DNA of 55,820 nt, taken from positions 1-55,820 of the forward strand of contig NZ_VSMK01000111.1 of the NCBI RefSeq assembly GCF_011682075.1. The letters are read 5' to 3'. Source of the stretch: Nitratidesulfovibrio liaohensis (GTDB lineage Bacteria > Desulfobacterota > Desulfovibrionia > Desulfovibrionales > Desulfovibrionaceae). A model generated the notes under the pieces. That model made no database searches. It was not told the origin of the DNA and worked only from the letters and a program-made list of their open reading frames with translations. Below are positions 1 through 8,267 of the stretch, in pieces; position 1 is the stretch's first letter, and each line of letters starts with the position of its first letter. The translations under genes and the position numbers were made by a program.

Positions 1-2
1 CC

Positions 3-1544
3 ATGGCGCCCGCCGAAATCCATGGCGAGGCCCTGCCCGACGCCATGGCCGTGGAAGGCGGGCGCATCGTGGCCGTGGGCCGCGCGGCGGAACTGGCCCC
101 CTTTGCCGACCGGGGCTTCGTCCGCACCGACATGGGCGGGGCCACGGTGCTGCCCGGCTTCATCGACTGCCATTCGCACCTGCTGCTTACCGGCATCATG
201 GACCTGGGCATGGACCTTTCCGTGGCGGAAACCCTGGGCGACGTGCTGGACATGGTGGCCGACGCCGTTCGCAACGCGCCCTTCGGCGCCATGGTCTACG
301 GCTTCCGGCTGGAGGAACTGGACCTTGCGGAACGGCGCATGCCCACCAAGGCGGAACTGGATGCCGTAGCGCCGGGCCGGGCGGTGCTGCTGATGCACGC
401 CACCTGCCACCGCTGCATCATGAATACTCCGGCACTCCGCCAACTGGCGGTGCCGCGCGGGCTGCCCGGCGCGGATACCGAGGGCGGACGCGGCAACGCG
501 CCCTTCACCGGCGTGGTGCGCGACCCCGGCATTCTCACCTGGGTCTTTCCGGCCATCCTGCGCTCCATGGACCGGGCCCATCTGGACGCTGCCGCCCTGG
601 TGGCCGCCCGGTCGGCCCTGCGGGTGGGCATCACCACCGTGCATTCCATGGAAGGTGGCGAACTGACCCCCGGCGGCTCACCCGTGCTGCTGGACAACGC
701 CACGCGTCTGCCGCTGCGCGTGGTGTGCTGGAACCAGAGCATGGATCTGGCCGAAGTGGAACAACTGGCCCTGCCCCGCGTGGGCGGGTGCATCTGCGCC
801 GACGGCGAACTGGACGCCCGCACCGCCGCGCTGTTCGAACCCTACAGCGACGACCCGGGCAACGACGGTACCCTGCTGTACTCCCAGCAGGAGATGGACG
901 ACTTCGTGCTGACCGCCCATGCGCGCGGGTTGCAGGTTGCGGTGCACTGCGAGTCGGAACGGGCCATCGACCAGGTGCTGCGGGCCATGGAACGCGCCCA
1001 GCGGCTGGAGCCGCGCAGTGACAGCCGCCACCGCATCGAGCACTTCGAACTGCCCACCTGGGACCAGATCGACCGCATGGCCCGCGCCGGGGTGGTGGCC
1101 TCCATGCAGCCCGCCTTCGTGGAGTCCTATTTCGGCGATGACCGCATGGCCCATCTCGCATCGCTGTTCGGGCCACACCGCATGCGCCGCCTGCACCCCT
1201 ACCGCGCCATCCTCGACGCCGGGGTACGCGTGTGCGGCGGCTCGGACAGCCCGGTGACCAACTACACTCCGCTACGCGGGATGGCCGCCGCCGTGCACCA
1301 TCCCTTTGCCGAGCAGTCGGTGAGCATGGCCGAAGCCCTGCGCATGTTCACCACCGAGGCGGCGTTCTCGGCCTTCGAAGAGGCGGACAAGGGGCGCCTG
1401 CTGCCCGGCATGCTGGCCGACCTCGTGATGCTGGGGCGTGATCCGCTGGATGGTCGGGATGGCCCGACGGGCATGGCTTCCGTTGCCGACATCCCCGTGC
1501 TGGGCACCTGGGTGGACGGCCAGCCGGTAACTCCGGAACCATAA
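3..1544 (+). CDS. Amidohydrolase (metal-dependent hydrolase, YtcJ-like), 5'-partial
   Basis: Predicted zinc-type amidohydrolase of the amidohydrolase-3 (YtcJ) family, hydrolysing an unknown C-N bond in the cytoplasm. The visible 513 residues carry the family marks: GFIDCHSHL with the metal-binding HxH at about residues 57-59, AVHCES near 314, HRIEHFE near 346 and GGSDSP near 415, ending in the small beta domain (GMLADLVMLGRDPL). The N-terminal beta strand that normally precedes the first visible residues is missing and the frame is open to the window edge, so the true start probably lies upstream; the first ATG here is not credible as a start. Substrate cannot be told. It is followed by 580 bases without a convincing gene, so it is probably not in the ABC operon downstream. 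Confidence 0.85.
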   Translation: MAPAEIHGEALPDAMAVEGGRIVAVGRAAELAPFADRGFVRTDMGGATVLPGFIDCHSHLLLTGIMDLGMDLSVAETLGDVLDMVADAVRNAPFGAMVYGFRLEELDLAERRMPTKAELDAVAPGRAVLLMHATCHRCIMNTPALRQLAVPRGLPGADTEGGRGNAPFTGVVRDPGILTWVFPAILRSMDRAHLDAAALVAARSALRVGITTVHSMEGGELTPGGSPVLLDNATRLPLRVVCWNQSMDLAEVEQLALPRVGGCICADGELDARTAALFEPYSDDPGNDGTLLYSQQEMDDFVLTAHARGLQVAVHCESERAIDQVLRAMERAQRLEPRSDSRHRIEHFELPTWDQIDRMARAGVVASMQPAFVESYFGDDRMAHLASLFGPHRMRRLHPYRAILDAGVRVCGGSDSPVTNYTPLRGMAAAVHHPFAEQSVSMAEALRMFTTEAAFSAFEEADKGRLLPGMLADLVMLGRDPLDGRDGPTGMASVADIPVLGTWVDGQPVTPEP

Positions 1545-2124
1545 CACGGGCTGCCCACGACGGAGCGACGGGACGACGGGGCGGCTGCCCATCACCCATG
1601 GGCGCATGCGCTGCCGTGCATCAGCCATCGGGCACGAAACCGCACACGGCCCGCACCAACGCTCCCCCCTCAGGCCATCGTGCCTGCAAATCCACGTGTT
1701 CCCTGCCGCCACGGCCCCATGCGCCGAGTGTACAGATTCCGACGGCATGTCCTGCCGCAACGGACGACGGCCCGTGCCCCGAAGACACACCCCCCGGAAT
1801 CCACGCATCCGAGGACGGCACCGTTGCTTCACGGTGCCACGCCCGGCCAAGTCCGCTCCATCCGCGATGCAGAACCCCCTGCCCGCCACGGCTCACGCCA
1901 CCGATACGCCACACCATTGTCACCATATCGGACTGCATGACTGGTTAATCATACAATTTCGGAATGTTGACGTGAAACCGCAACTATGTGAAACATATCT
2001 TGTCCATAACAGTGCCATTTTTCCGGCAGCCCATGTGGCTGCATGTAACAGTGAGCATATTCCCGGCAGCCACCGCGCCGGTCCGCACCGTGCCCCACCC
2101 AACCCCAAGCGACAGGGGGTCGCA
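1545..2124. other. 580-base non-coding region upstream of the ABC operon
   Basis: I see no credible gene here. It holds a perfect 8-bp hairpin at 1817-1838 (GGCACCGT / ACGGTGCC, 6-base loop), a 6-bp hairpin at 2026-2042 (GCAGCC / GGCTGC), and an AT-richer stretch from about 1915 to 2020. A TTGACG at 1967-1972 could be a -35 box, but no good -10 box lies at 16-18 bases, so the promoter is uncertain. An open frame running into the ATPase gene from 1606 is out of character (His/Pro/Arg-rich) and is read as non-coding. Confidence 0.5.
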
Positions 2125-3177
2125 TTGTCCGCCATTCAACTTCTGAACGTCAGCAGGCACTGGGGCGACGTCCGCGCCGTGGACGACGTCTCCTTTGAAG
2201 TGGAACAGGGCACCATGCTGGTGCTGCTGGGGCCTTCGGGCTGCGGCAAGTCCACCACCCTGCGGCTCATCGCGGGCCTGGAATCCGTCACCTCGGGCCG
2301 CATCATGATCGGCGAGCGCGACGTCACCCACCTGCCCCCTGCCCAGCGCCAGTTGGCCATGGTCTTCCAGTCGTACGCGCTGTTCCCGCACCTGACGGTG
2401 CGCGAGAACATCCTGTTCGGGCTCACCGTGCGCAAGGTGCCGGAGGCGGAGCGCGAAAAACGCCTGACCCGCGCCGTGGACATCCTGGGGCTTTCCGCCC
2501 TGCTGCAACGCAAGCCGGGCGAACTTTCCGGCGGGCAGCAGCAGCGCGTGGCCCTGGGCCGCGCCCTGGTGGCAGAGGCAGCCGTGTGCCTGATGGACGA
2601 GCCGCTCTCCAATCTGGACGCCAAGCTGCGCCACGAGATGCGGCGTGAAATCCGCGCCTTGCAGCAGACCCTGGGCATGACCATGGTGTACGTCACCCAC
2701 GACCAGACCGAGGCCATGAGCATGGCCGACCGCATCATCCTGATGCAGGGCGGGCGGATCGTGCAGAATGCCACGCCGTCCGAACTGTATTCCCGCCCGG
2801 CCACCACCTTTGCGGGCAACTTCATCGGCACGCCGCCCATGAACCTGGTGCGGCTGGACGATGCGCGCGGCAGCGTGTGCGTGGCGGGCAGCCGGTCCGG
2901 CAAGGTGGGCGTGGTGGACAGCGCGAACTATGTGCTGGGCATCCGCCCGGAGCACGTCCGCATCGTGCCCGACGGCTGGCGCGCCGTGGTGGAAAGCGTG
3001 GAATACCTGGGGTCCAGTTCCGTTCTTGGCTGCCGCGTGGGGGGCGAAGAGCTTTCCGTCGTGGTGGACGGCGTGTCGGACATTGCCGTGGGAGCCGAGA
3101 TATATCTGCACTGCCCGGACGAGCACATCCACATCTTTGACGCACAAACCGGTGAGCGGCGCGGCACCTGCCGCTGA
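2125..3177 (+). CDS. ABC importer ATPase (UgpC/MalK-like)
   Basis: ATP-binding subunit of a binding-protein-dependent importer, cytoplasmic face of the inner membrane, 350 aa, normal for the MalK/UgpC family. Visible motifs: Walker A GPSGCGKST at 36-44, Q-loop MVFQSYALFPHL, signature LSGGQQQR near 134, Walker B CLMDEPLSNLD near 155 and the H-loop VTHD near 190. The C-terminal third (from about 240, with GIRPEHVRI) is the TOBE-like regulatory domain. The TTG at 2125 is chosen because AGGGGG lies about 6 bases upstream and the family N-terminus aligns there; the open frame extends upstream without family similarity. It is first in a run with a binding protein and two permeases. Substrate: sugar or glycerol-3-phosphate type, not resolved. 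Confidence 0.9.
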   Translation: MSAIQLLNVSRHWGDVRAVDDVSFEVEQGTMLVLLGPSGCGKSTTLRLIAGLESVTSGRIMIGERDVTHLPPAQRQLAMVFQSYALFPHLTVRENILFGLTVRKVPEAEREKRLTRAVDILGLSALLQRKPGELSGGQQQRVALGRALVAEAAVCLMDEPLSNLDAKLRHEMRREIRALQQTLGMTMVYVTHDQTEAMSMADRIILMQGGRIVQNATPSELYSRPATTFAGNFIGTPPMNLVRLDDARGSVCVAGSRSGKVGVVDSANYVLGIRPEHVRIVPDGWRAVVESVEYLGSSSVLGCRVGGEELSVVVDGVSDIAVGAEIYLHCPDEHIHIFDAQTGERRGTCR

Positions 3178-3273
3178 CACACCCTCGCGGCGCAACGGAC
3201 ACATTCGCCCCGTATTGGTGATTTCGGCGGGTTACGCCCCACATCCCAACGCAACATCGCAGGAGGCATCACA

Positions 3274-4569
3274 ATGACCGGTTTCAGGAAAACGTGCACT
3301 CTGGCGGCGGCGGCCCTGCTGTCGCTGACGCTGCTTGCGGGCACCGCTCTGGCGGAAAAGGTGAATCTCACCTTCTACTTCCCCGTTTCCGTCGGCGGCC
3401 CCATCACCAAGATCGTGGAAGGCATGACCGAGCAGTTCATGAAGGAACACCCGGACATCCAGGTCACCCCGGTGTACGCGGGCATCTACCGCGAAACCCT
3501 CACCAAGGCCCTTACCGCCCTGCGCGGGGGCGAGCCGCCGCATGTGGCGGTGCTGCTGTCCACCGACATGTACACCCTCATCGACGAAGACGCGGTGGTG
3601 GCCTACGACGACATCCTGAAGCCGGAGGAAATGGGCTTCACCAAGGCGTATTTTCCCGGTTTCATGCGCAACAGCCAGACCGGCGGCAAGACCTGGGGCA
3701 TTCCCTTCCAGCGCTCCACCATCGTGATGTACTGGAACAAGGAGGCCTTCAAGGCCGCCGGGCTGGACCCCGAAAAAGGCCCCGCCAACTGGAACGAACT
3801 GGTGGAAATGGGCAAGAAGCTGACCGTCCGCGACGCCTCCGGCAAGGTCACCCAGTGGGGCGTGGCCATTCCCTCCACCGGGTACGCCTACTGGATGTTC
3901 CAGGCCCTGGCCATCCAGAACGGTGTTGAACTGATGAACGCCGAAGGCACCAAGACCTACTTCGACGCGCCCAAGGCCGTCGAGGCCCTGCAATTTCTGG
4001 TGGACCTGGCCTACAAGCACGAGGTGTCGCCCAAGGGCACCATCGACTGGGCCACCACCCCGCGCGATTTCTTCGAGCGCAAATCCGCCATCATGTGGAC
4101 CACCACCGGCAACCTGACCAACGTGCGCACCAACGCGCCCTTCCCCTTCGGCGTGGGCATGCTGCCCGCCAGCGCGCGCCCCGGCTCGCCCACGGGCGGC
4201 GGCAACTTCTACATCTTCAAGAAGGCCACCCCCGCCGAGCGCAAGGCTGCCGTCACCTTCGTGCAGTGGATGACCAGCGCGGACCGCGCCGCCCAGTGGG
4301 GCATCGACACCGGCTACGTGGCCGTGCGCCCCGACGCCTGGGAAACCCCGGCCATGAAGGACTATGTGGCCAAGTTCCCCGTGGCGGCCGTGGCCCGCGA
4401 CCAGCTGGCCCACGCCGTGCCGGAACTGTCCACCCACGACAACCAGCGCGTGACCAAGGCGCTGGACGACGCCATCCAGGCCGCCGTGACCGGCTCCAAG
4501 AAGCCAGCCGACGCCCTGAAGGACGCCCAGAAGGAAGCGGAACGCATCCTGCGCCGTTACGGCAAGTAG
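3274..4569 (+). CDS. ABC importer periplasmic substrate-binding protein (UgpB/MalE-type, family 1)
   Basis: Secreted solute-binding protein, 431 aa. It has a clear Sec signal peptide (MTGFRKTC, hydrophobic core, cleavage after LAGTALA) and no lipobox cysteine, so it should be free in the periplasm. The mature part begins with the family-1 pattern (VNLTFYFPV, then a KIVEGMTEQFMKEHPDIQV helix) and carries GIPFQRSTIVMYWNKEAFKAAG, typical of sugar or glycerol-phosphate binders. AGGAGG sits 7 bases before the ATG. It lies between the ATPase and the permease genes; a stem-loop follows it, which may let it be made in excess over the membrane subunits. Ligand unknown. Confidence 0.9.
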   Translation: MTGFRKTCTLAAAALLSLTLLAGTALAEKVNLTFYFPVSVGGPITKIVEGMTEQFMKEHPDIQVTPVYAGIYRETLTKALTALRGGEPPHVAVLLSTDMYTLIDEDAVVAYDDILKPEEMGFTKAYFPGFMRNSQTGGKTWGIPFQRSTIVMYWNKEAFKAAGLDPEKGPANWNELVEMGKKLTVRDASGKVTQWGVAIPSTGYAYWMFQALAIQNGVELMNAEGTKTYFDAPKAVEALQFLVDLAYKHEVSPKGTIDWATTPRDFFERKSAIMWTTTGNLTNVRTNAPFPFGVGMLPASARPGSPTGGGNFYIFKKATPAERKAAVTFVQWMTSADRAAQWGIDTGYVAVRPDAWETPAMKDYVAKFPVAAVARDQLAHAVPELSTHDNQRVTKALDDAIQAAVTGSKKPADALKDAQKEAERILRRYGK

Positions 4570-4643
4570 GACTGCCCGTTCGCTGGCTGGGCACCGGGCC
4601 GGGCGACTGAAAGGCTGCGTTGCCCATTGACGAATGAATGCCC

Positions 4644-4678
4644 CTGCCGGGGCGGGGCCGTGTGCTCCGTCCCGGCAG
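4644..4678 (+). other. Stem-loop between binding-protein and permease genes
   Basis: CTGCCGGG (4644-4651) pairs with CCCGGCAG (4671-4678) across a 19-base GC-rich loop. An A-run, not a T-run, follows, so this is more likely an mRNA-stabilising or attenuating stem-loop than an intrinsic terminator, as often found after binding-protein genes in ABC operons. Confidence 0.4.
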
Positions 4679-4780
4679 GAAAAAACGCATGGCGCAACGG
4701 CGGCATGCACCATGGGCGGCGCACGGCATCGCCGTTCACTGCCTCGCCGTGACAGCTTGTGCGCCGTCACGGTCCGGCCG

Positions 4781-4831
4781 CCCTCACTGTTCACCCGCCC
4801 TCGCTGTTCACCCGCCCTCATTGTTCACCCG
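4781..4831 (+). repeat. Three tandem copies of a 17-bp repeat just before the permease ribosome site
   Basis: Units at 4781-4797, 4798-4814 and 4815-4831 read CCCTC(A/G)(C/T)TGTTCACCCG, differing only at the sixth and seventh bases. The last unit ends in the first G of the GGAGG ribosome site of the next gene. Confidence 0.85.
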
Positions 4832-4842
4832 GAGGTCCATCC

Positions 4843-5736
4843 GTGCCCCCAGCCTTTCGCAATCCCGCCACAATGCGCACCATCCACGCCTGGCTCCTGC
4901 TGCTGCCCGCCCTGGCGTTCATCGCCGCATTCACCCACTATCCGGCGGTGAACACCTTCATCCACAGCTTCTTTCTGGATGGACGGGGCGGCGCGCCCGC
5001 GCAGTTCGTGGGATTGGAACACTACCAGTACCTGCTGGAAGACGAGGTGTTCCGCAAGGCGCTGGTGAACAACCTGTTGTTCGCCAGCGGCACCATTCCG
5101 CTGTCCATCGGGCTGGCCATGACCATGGCCTTTCTGGTCAACGCGGGGCTGGCCGGGCAGTCGGTGCTGCGGCTGTGCTACTTCGTGCCCACGGTGCTGC
5201 CCATGATCGCCGTGGCCAACATCTGGCTGTTCTTCTACACGCCGGAATACGGCTTGCTGGAACAGATTCGCGGGGCGCTGGGCCTTGCCGGGGTGAACTG
5301 GCTGGGCAGCGAATCCACGGCGCTGCCGTGCGTCATCGCCGTTGCGGTGTGGAAGGATGCGGGCTTCTTCATGATCTTCTACCTTGCGGCATTGCAGCAG
5401 ATACCGCCTTCGCTGGGCGAAGCGGCCATGCTGGAGGGTGCATCGCGCCTGTACTACTACCGCCGGGTGGTCATACCATTGCTGATGCCCACCACCCTGT
5501 TCGTGCTGGTGAACGCCACCATCAACGCCTTCCGCATGGTGGACCACCTGTTCGTGCTCACCCAGGGCGGCCCCAACAACGCAAGCTCGCTGCTGCTCTA
5601 CTACATCTACGAAGTCAGCTTCAAATACTGGGATACCGGCTACGGCGCGGCGCTGACCATGGTGTTGCTGGGCTTTCTGGCGCTGGCCTCCATCGGCCAG
5701 TTCGGCTTTCTCGATCGCAAGGTGCACTACAGATGA
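4843..5736 (+). CDS. ABC importer permease 1 (UgpA/MalF-like)
   Basis: Inner-membrane permease subunit, 297 aa, with about six hydrophobic segments starting at WLLLLPALAFIAAF. The EAA loop that docks on the ATPase is present: SLGEAAMLEGASRLYYYRRV, followed by VIPLLMP. GTG 4843 is chosen because GGAGG at 4831-4835 lies 7 bases upstream; ATG 4873 is a weaker alternative, and the open frame further upstream is repeat sequence. Its stop overlaps the start of the second permease by ATGA, so the two are translationally coupled. Confidence 0.9.
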   Translation: MPPAFRNPATMRTIHAWLLLLPALAFIAAFTHYPAVNTFIHSFFLDGRGGAPAQFVGLEHYQYLLEDEVFRKALVNNLLFASGTIPLSIGLAMTMAFLVNAGLAGQSVLRLCYFVPTVLPMIAVANIWLFFYTPEYGLLEQIRGALGLAGVNWLGSESTALPCVIAVAVWKDAGFFMIFYLAALQQIPPSLGEAAMLEGASRLYYYRRVVIPLLMPTTLFVLVNATINAFRMVDHLFVLTQGGPNNASSLLLYYIYEVSFKYWDTGYGAALTMVLLGFLALASIGQFGFLDRKVHYR

Positions 5737-6566
5737 GCCAGACCAATATTTACGACAGCCGGGGCCTTGCCCGCGTGCTGGACACCGCCGCCGCGTGGAC
5801 CCTGGCCGTGCTGTGGGCGCTGCCGCTGCTGTACGCCGTGTGGACGGCCTTTCACCCCTCTGAATTTTCCACCCGGTTCACGCTGGCCGCGCCGCTGACG
5901 CTGGACAACTTCCGCGCGGCGTGGGACGCGGCCCCCTTTGCCCGCTATCTGGTCAACACCGTGCTGCTGGTCACCCTGGTGCTGTCCGGACAACTGGTGC
6001 TGTGCACGCTGGCGGCCTATGCCTTCGCCAAGTACGACTTTCCCGGCAAGGGCATATTGTTCGCGCTGGTGCTGATGCAACTGATGATCATGCCCGACGT
6101 GCTGGTGGTGGAAAACTACCGCACCATGTCGGCCATCGGCGTGCTGGATTCCACGCTGGCCATCGGCCTGCCGTACATGGCGTCGGCCTTCGGCATCTTT
6201 CTGCTGCGCCAGACCTTCAAGAGCATACCCAAGGAACTGGACGAGGCCGCCGCCGTGGAAGGCGCCAGCACCCTGCAAATTCTCTGGAAGGTTTACGTAC
6301 CGCTGGGCAAGCCGGTGTACCTGGCCTACGCGCTGGTTTCGGTCAGCTATCACTGGAACAACTTCCTGTGGCCGCTCATCGTCACCAACACCACCAATTC
6401 GCGCCCGCTCACCGTGGGCTTGCAGGTGTTCTCGTCCACCGAGCAGGGGGTGGACTGGTCGATCATCACGGCGGCCACGCTGATGACCTCCGGCCCGCTG
6501 CTGATCGGGTTCCTGCTGTTCCAGCGGCAGTTCGTGCAGTCGTTCATGCGGGCGGGGATCAAGTAG
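5733..6566 (+). CDS. ABC importer permease 2 (UgpE/MalG-like)
   Basis: Second inner-membrane permease, 277 aa, six predicted membrane segments, with the EAA loop ELDEAAAVEGASTLQILWKV and the MalG-type C-terminus (FVQSFMRAGIK). The ATG at 5733 overlaps the stop of permease 1 (ATGA); upstream codons in this frame belong to no gene. It forms the channel with permease 1 and should bind the ATPase encoded first in this operon. Confidence 0.9.
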   Translation: MSQTNIYDSRGLARVLDTAAAWTLAVLWALPLLYAVWTAFHPSEFSTRFTLAAPLTLDNFRAAWDAAPFARYLVNTVLLVTLVLSGQLVLCTLAAYAFAKYDFPGKGILFALVLMQLMIMPDVLVVENYRTMSAIGVLDSTLAIGLPYMASAFGIFLLRQTFKSIPKELDEAAAVEGASTLQILWKVYVPLGKPVYLAYALVSVSYHWNNFLWPLIVTNTTNSRPLTVGLQVFSSTEQGVDWSIITAATLMTSGPLLIGFLLFQRQFVQSFMRAGIK

Positions 6567-6660
6567 GGACCGGGGGACCGGCGGGCGAGAAGCCGCCAGC
6601 AAATGCAGACACGGCGGCGCAGAGAGCATGCAACCGGGAGCCGCCAAGCAGGACACAGCC

Positions 6661-7530
6661 ATGCCGCAACTCGACATCATTCCGCCGCACGAGCTTTGGC
6701 GGCTGGCCCGTTTTCAGGGCGAACCCGCACTGGCCGCCATCCGCCGTGAATTCGTGCCCGCCGTGACCAACCCGGTGTGGCGCGGGCTGGTGGAAGAATT
6801 CATGGAACTGGACGAACCGCTGACGCCCTATGCCCACCCCCGCTACCCCGCATGGAGCTTTGCCGCCTCGCCAGGATCCGGAGCGCACCACGGTCACATC
6901 GGCGGGCTGGCCCTGCACGTGCTGCAGGACCTGCGCAACGCCCGCGCCCTGGGCGATGCGCACGAGGCGCGCGGCCTGCCGCTGGACCGGGGCCTGCTGT
7001 ACGCCGCCATCCTGCTGCACGACTGCCTGAAACGCTTCGTGTACGCCTTTGACGCGGACTACACCCTGCACAAGTCCGAGGATCCGTTCATCGCCCGCAA
7101 CGAAGACCACCACTCATGGGTGCTGCGCGAACTGACCGCGCGCGGGGCGGACGAAGAGATCATCCTGGCCACCGCCGCCATGCACGGGCTGGACGACGTG
7201 AGCCTGGCCGAAGGGGTGAAGCCGCTGGCCGTGGTCAACCACTACCTGGACATCGGCCTGACCGGCCTGACCATGCGGCCCGAGCACGTGCGGGCGGAGC
7301 ACACCATCGGCTTCCTGGCCGATTCCGACTGGCCCTGGAGCGGACGCGCCCAGCAGCGCACCCGCGAACTGGCCGAGGCCATGGCACCGCACTGCGGTGT
7401 GCCCGCCAGGTACATGCACCTGTACCTTGGCTCGCGCTTCAGCTTCGAGCACGTCGATGGGCTGCTGCAGGACATGGGCAGGGAACTGGCCATGGCACGG
7501 CTGATGGAAAGACTTGAGCAAGCGAGGTAG
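6661..7530 (+). CDS. HD-domain metal-dependent phosphohydrolase-like protein
   Basis: Soluble protein of 289 aa (300 if ATG 6628 is used; GAGAG precedes that one, AGGA precedes 6661, and I cannot decide firmly). HD-superfamily metal ligands are visible: HHGHIGGLALHVLQDL, then LLHDCLKRF (the HD pair) and NEDHHSW, then AAMHGLDD. Such proteins are often phosphohydrolases or nucleotide hydrolases; the substrate is unknown. It starts about 95 bases after the permease gene on the same strand and may be read from the ABC operon. A long inverted repeat follows. Confidence 0.7.
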   Translation: MPQLDIIPPHELWRLARFQGEPALAAIRREFVPAVTNPVWRGLVEEFMELDEPLTPYAHPRYPAWSFAASPGSGAHHGHIGGLALHVLQDLRNARALGDAHEARGLPLDRGLLYAAILLHDCLKRFVYAFDADYTLHKSEDPFIARNEDHHSWVLRELTARGADEEIILATAAMHGLDDVSLAEGVKPLAVVNHYLDIGLTGLTMRPEHVRAEHTIGFLADSDWPWSGRAQQRTRELAEAMAPHCGVPARYMHLYLGSRFSFEHVDGLLQDMGRELAMARLMERLEQAR

Positions 7531-7559
7531 GGGCCCGGCCTCCTTCGTCTGGAATCCCT

Positions 7560-7613
7560 CCTCGGAACAACGAAACTCGCAGGTTTGCGCTTGTGGGTTT
7601 CGTTGTTCCGAGG
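7560..7613. terminator. Large perfect inverted repeat between converging genes
   Basis: CCTCGGAACAACGAAAC (7560-7576) and GTTTCGTTGTTCCGAGG (7597-7613) are perfect 17-bp arms. The 20-base loop contains a smaller CGCA/TGCG hairpin. It lies between the 3' ends of the HD gene (plus) and the PilZ gene (minus), so a two-way transcription end is likely. There is no T-run, so a dispersed intergenic palindrome is an alternative. Confidence 0.5.
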
Positions 7614-7655
7614 GGGGCGCGGGTTTGAACCGACGCCACCGGGGTAGGTATGGCC

Positions 7656-8069
7656 TTAGAACAATTCTGCCGGGGGCATTTCCCTGTATGAAATGCGGAG
7701 GCGCTTCAAAAAGGCGAAGACGGATGCCAAATCCAAAAAAAGCTCTGGCTCCAAGGCAATCCCCACAAACTTTCTGTACACCCACTCGACGCGCCCGGTA
7801 ACTTCATGCAGTGCGTGAAAGCCTTCCGGCATCATGTCTGTAAGTACGCATGGGCACCCTTCAGAAATTTCGGAAAGTCCAAGCTCTGTCTGAAACTCCA
7901 CGAGAACCCCCCCGATGCCGATATTGCGCACAACGCCGATTATTCCTTCTCCTCCGTTGAAGCATGTCGTACAGATAAAGGGGCTCATGAGCTCTATTCT
8001 ATCAGAATTTCGCCTTTCATCTCTTGAGCGCATGACTTTCTTAACGCCGCTCAGCTTTCCTTTCCACAT
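7656..8069 (-). CDS. PilZ-domain protein (cyclic-di-GMP receptor-like)
   Basis: Small soluble protein of 137 aa. A PilZ fold is indicated by the arginine motif DERRNSDR at about 17-24, followed by RNIGIGGVLVEF at 48-59, which fits the (D/N)xSxxG motif except that the serine is glycine. Later, GRVEWVYRKFVGIALE matches the closing strands. PilZ domains bind cyclic-di-GMP and often switch on polysaccharide synthesis. The Ser-to-Gly change could weaken binding. An internal ATG at 8033 (MRSRDER) is an alternative start. It lies downstream of the 40-kb exopolysaccharide unit, separated by 198 AT-richer bases with no clear promoter consensus. Confidence 0.7.
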   Translation of the reverse strand: MWKGKLSGVKKVMRSRDERRNSDRIELMSPFICTTCFNGGEGIIGVVRNIGIGGVLVEFQTELGLSEISEGCPCVLTDMMPEGFHALHEVTGRVEWVYRKFVGIALEPELFLDLASVFAFLKRLRISYREMPPAELF

Positions 8070-8267
8070 CTCGCAGCACCACCTTTACAAGACTCTTTGC
8101 GTTACGAAGCAGAACGAATCAATCCTGTCACGGCAAAATCAGAAAACATCGAAGAACATGCGCATGCCAAATACCTCACGCGCATACAATATATACAATA
8201 ATTTATCGGCCGGTTTCCTCGCGCTGACATTGCCTGGCTACAACCAGATAGCGCATTACCACAACCT

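Noticed and set aside
1984-4821. Long minus-strand open frames (about 400 and 530 codons) opposite the ABC genes
   Set aside because: Low-complexity His/Gly/Val-rich translations, antisense to well-supported transporter genes, no ribosome sites.
7614-7650. tRNA-like piece (GGTTCAAAC T-loop pattern on the minus strand)
   Set aside because: The T stem pairs only in part and no anticodon or acceptor stem could be folded; not a tRNA and not enough for an attachment-site claim.
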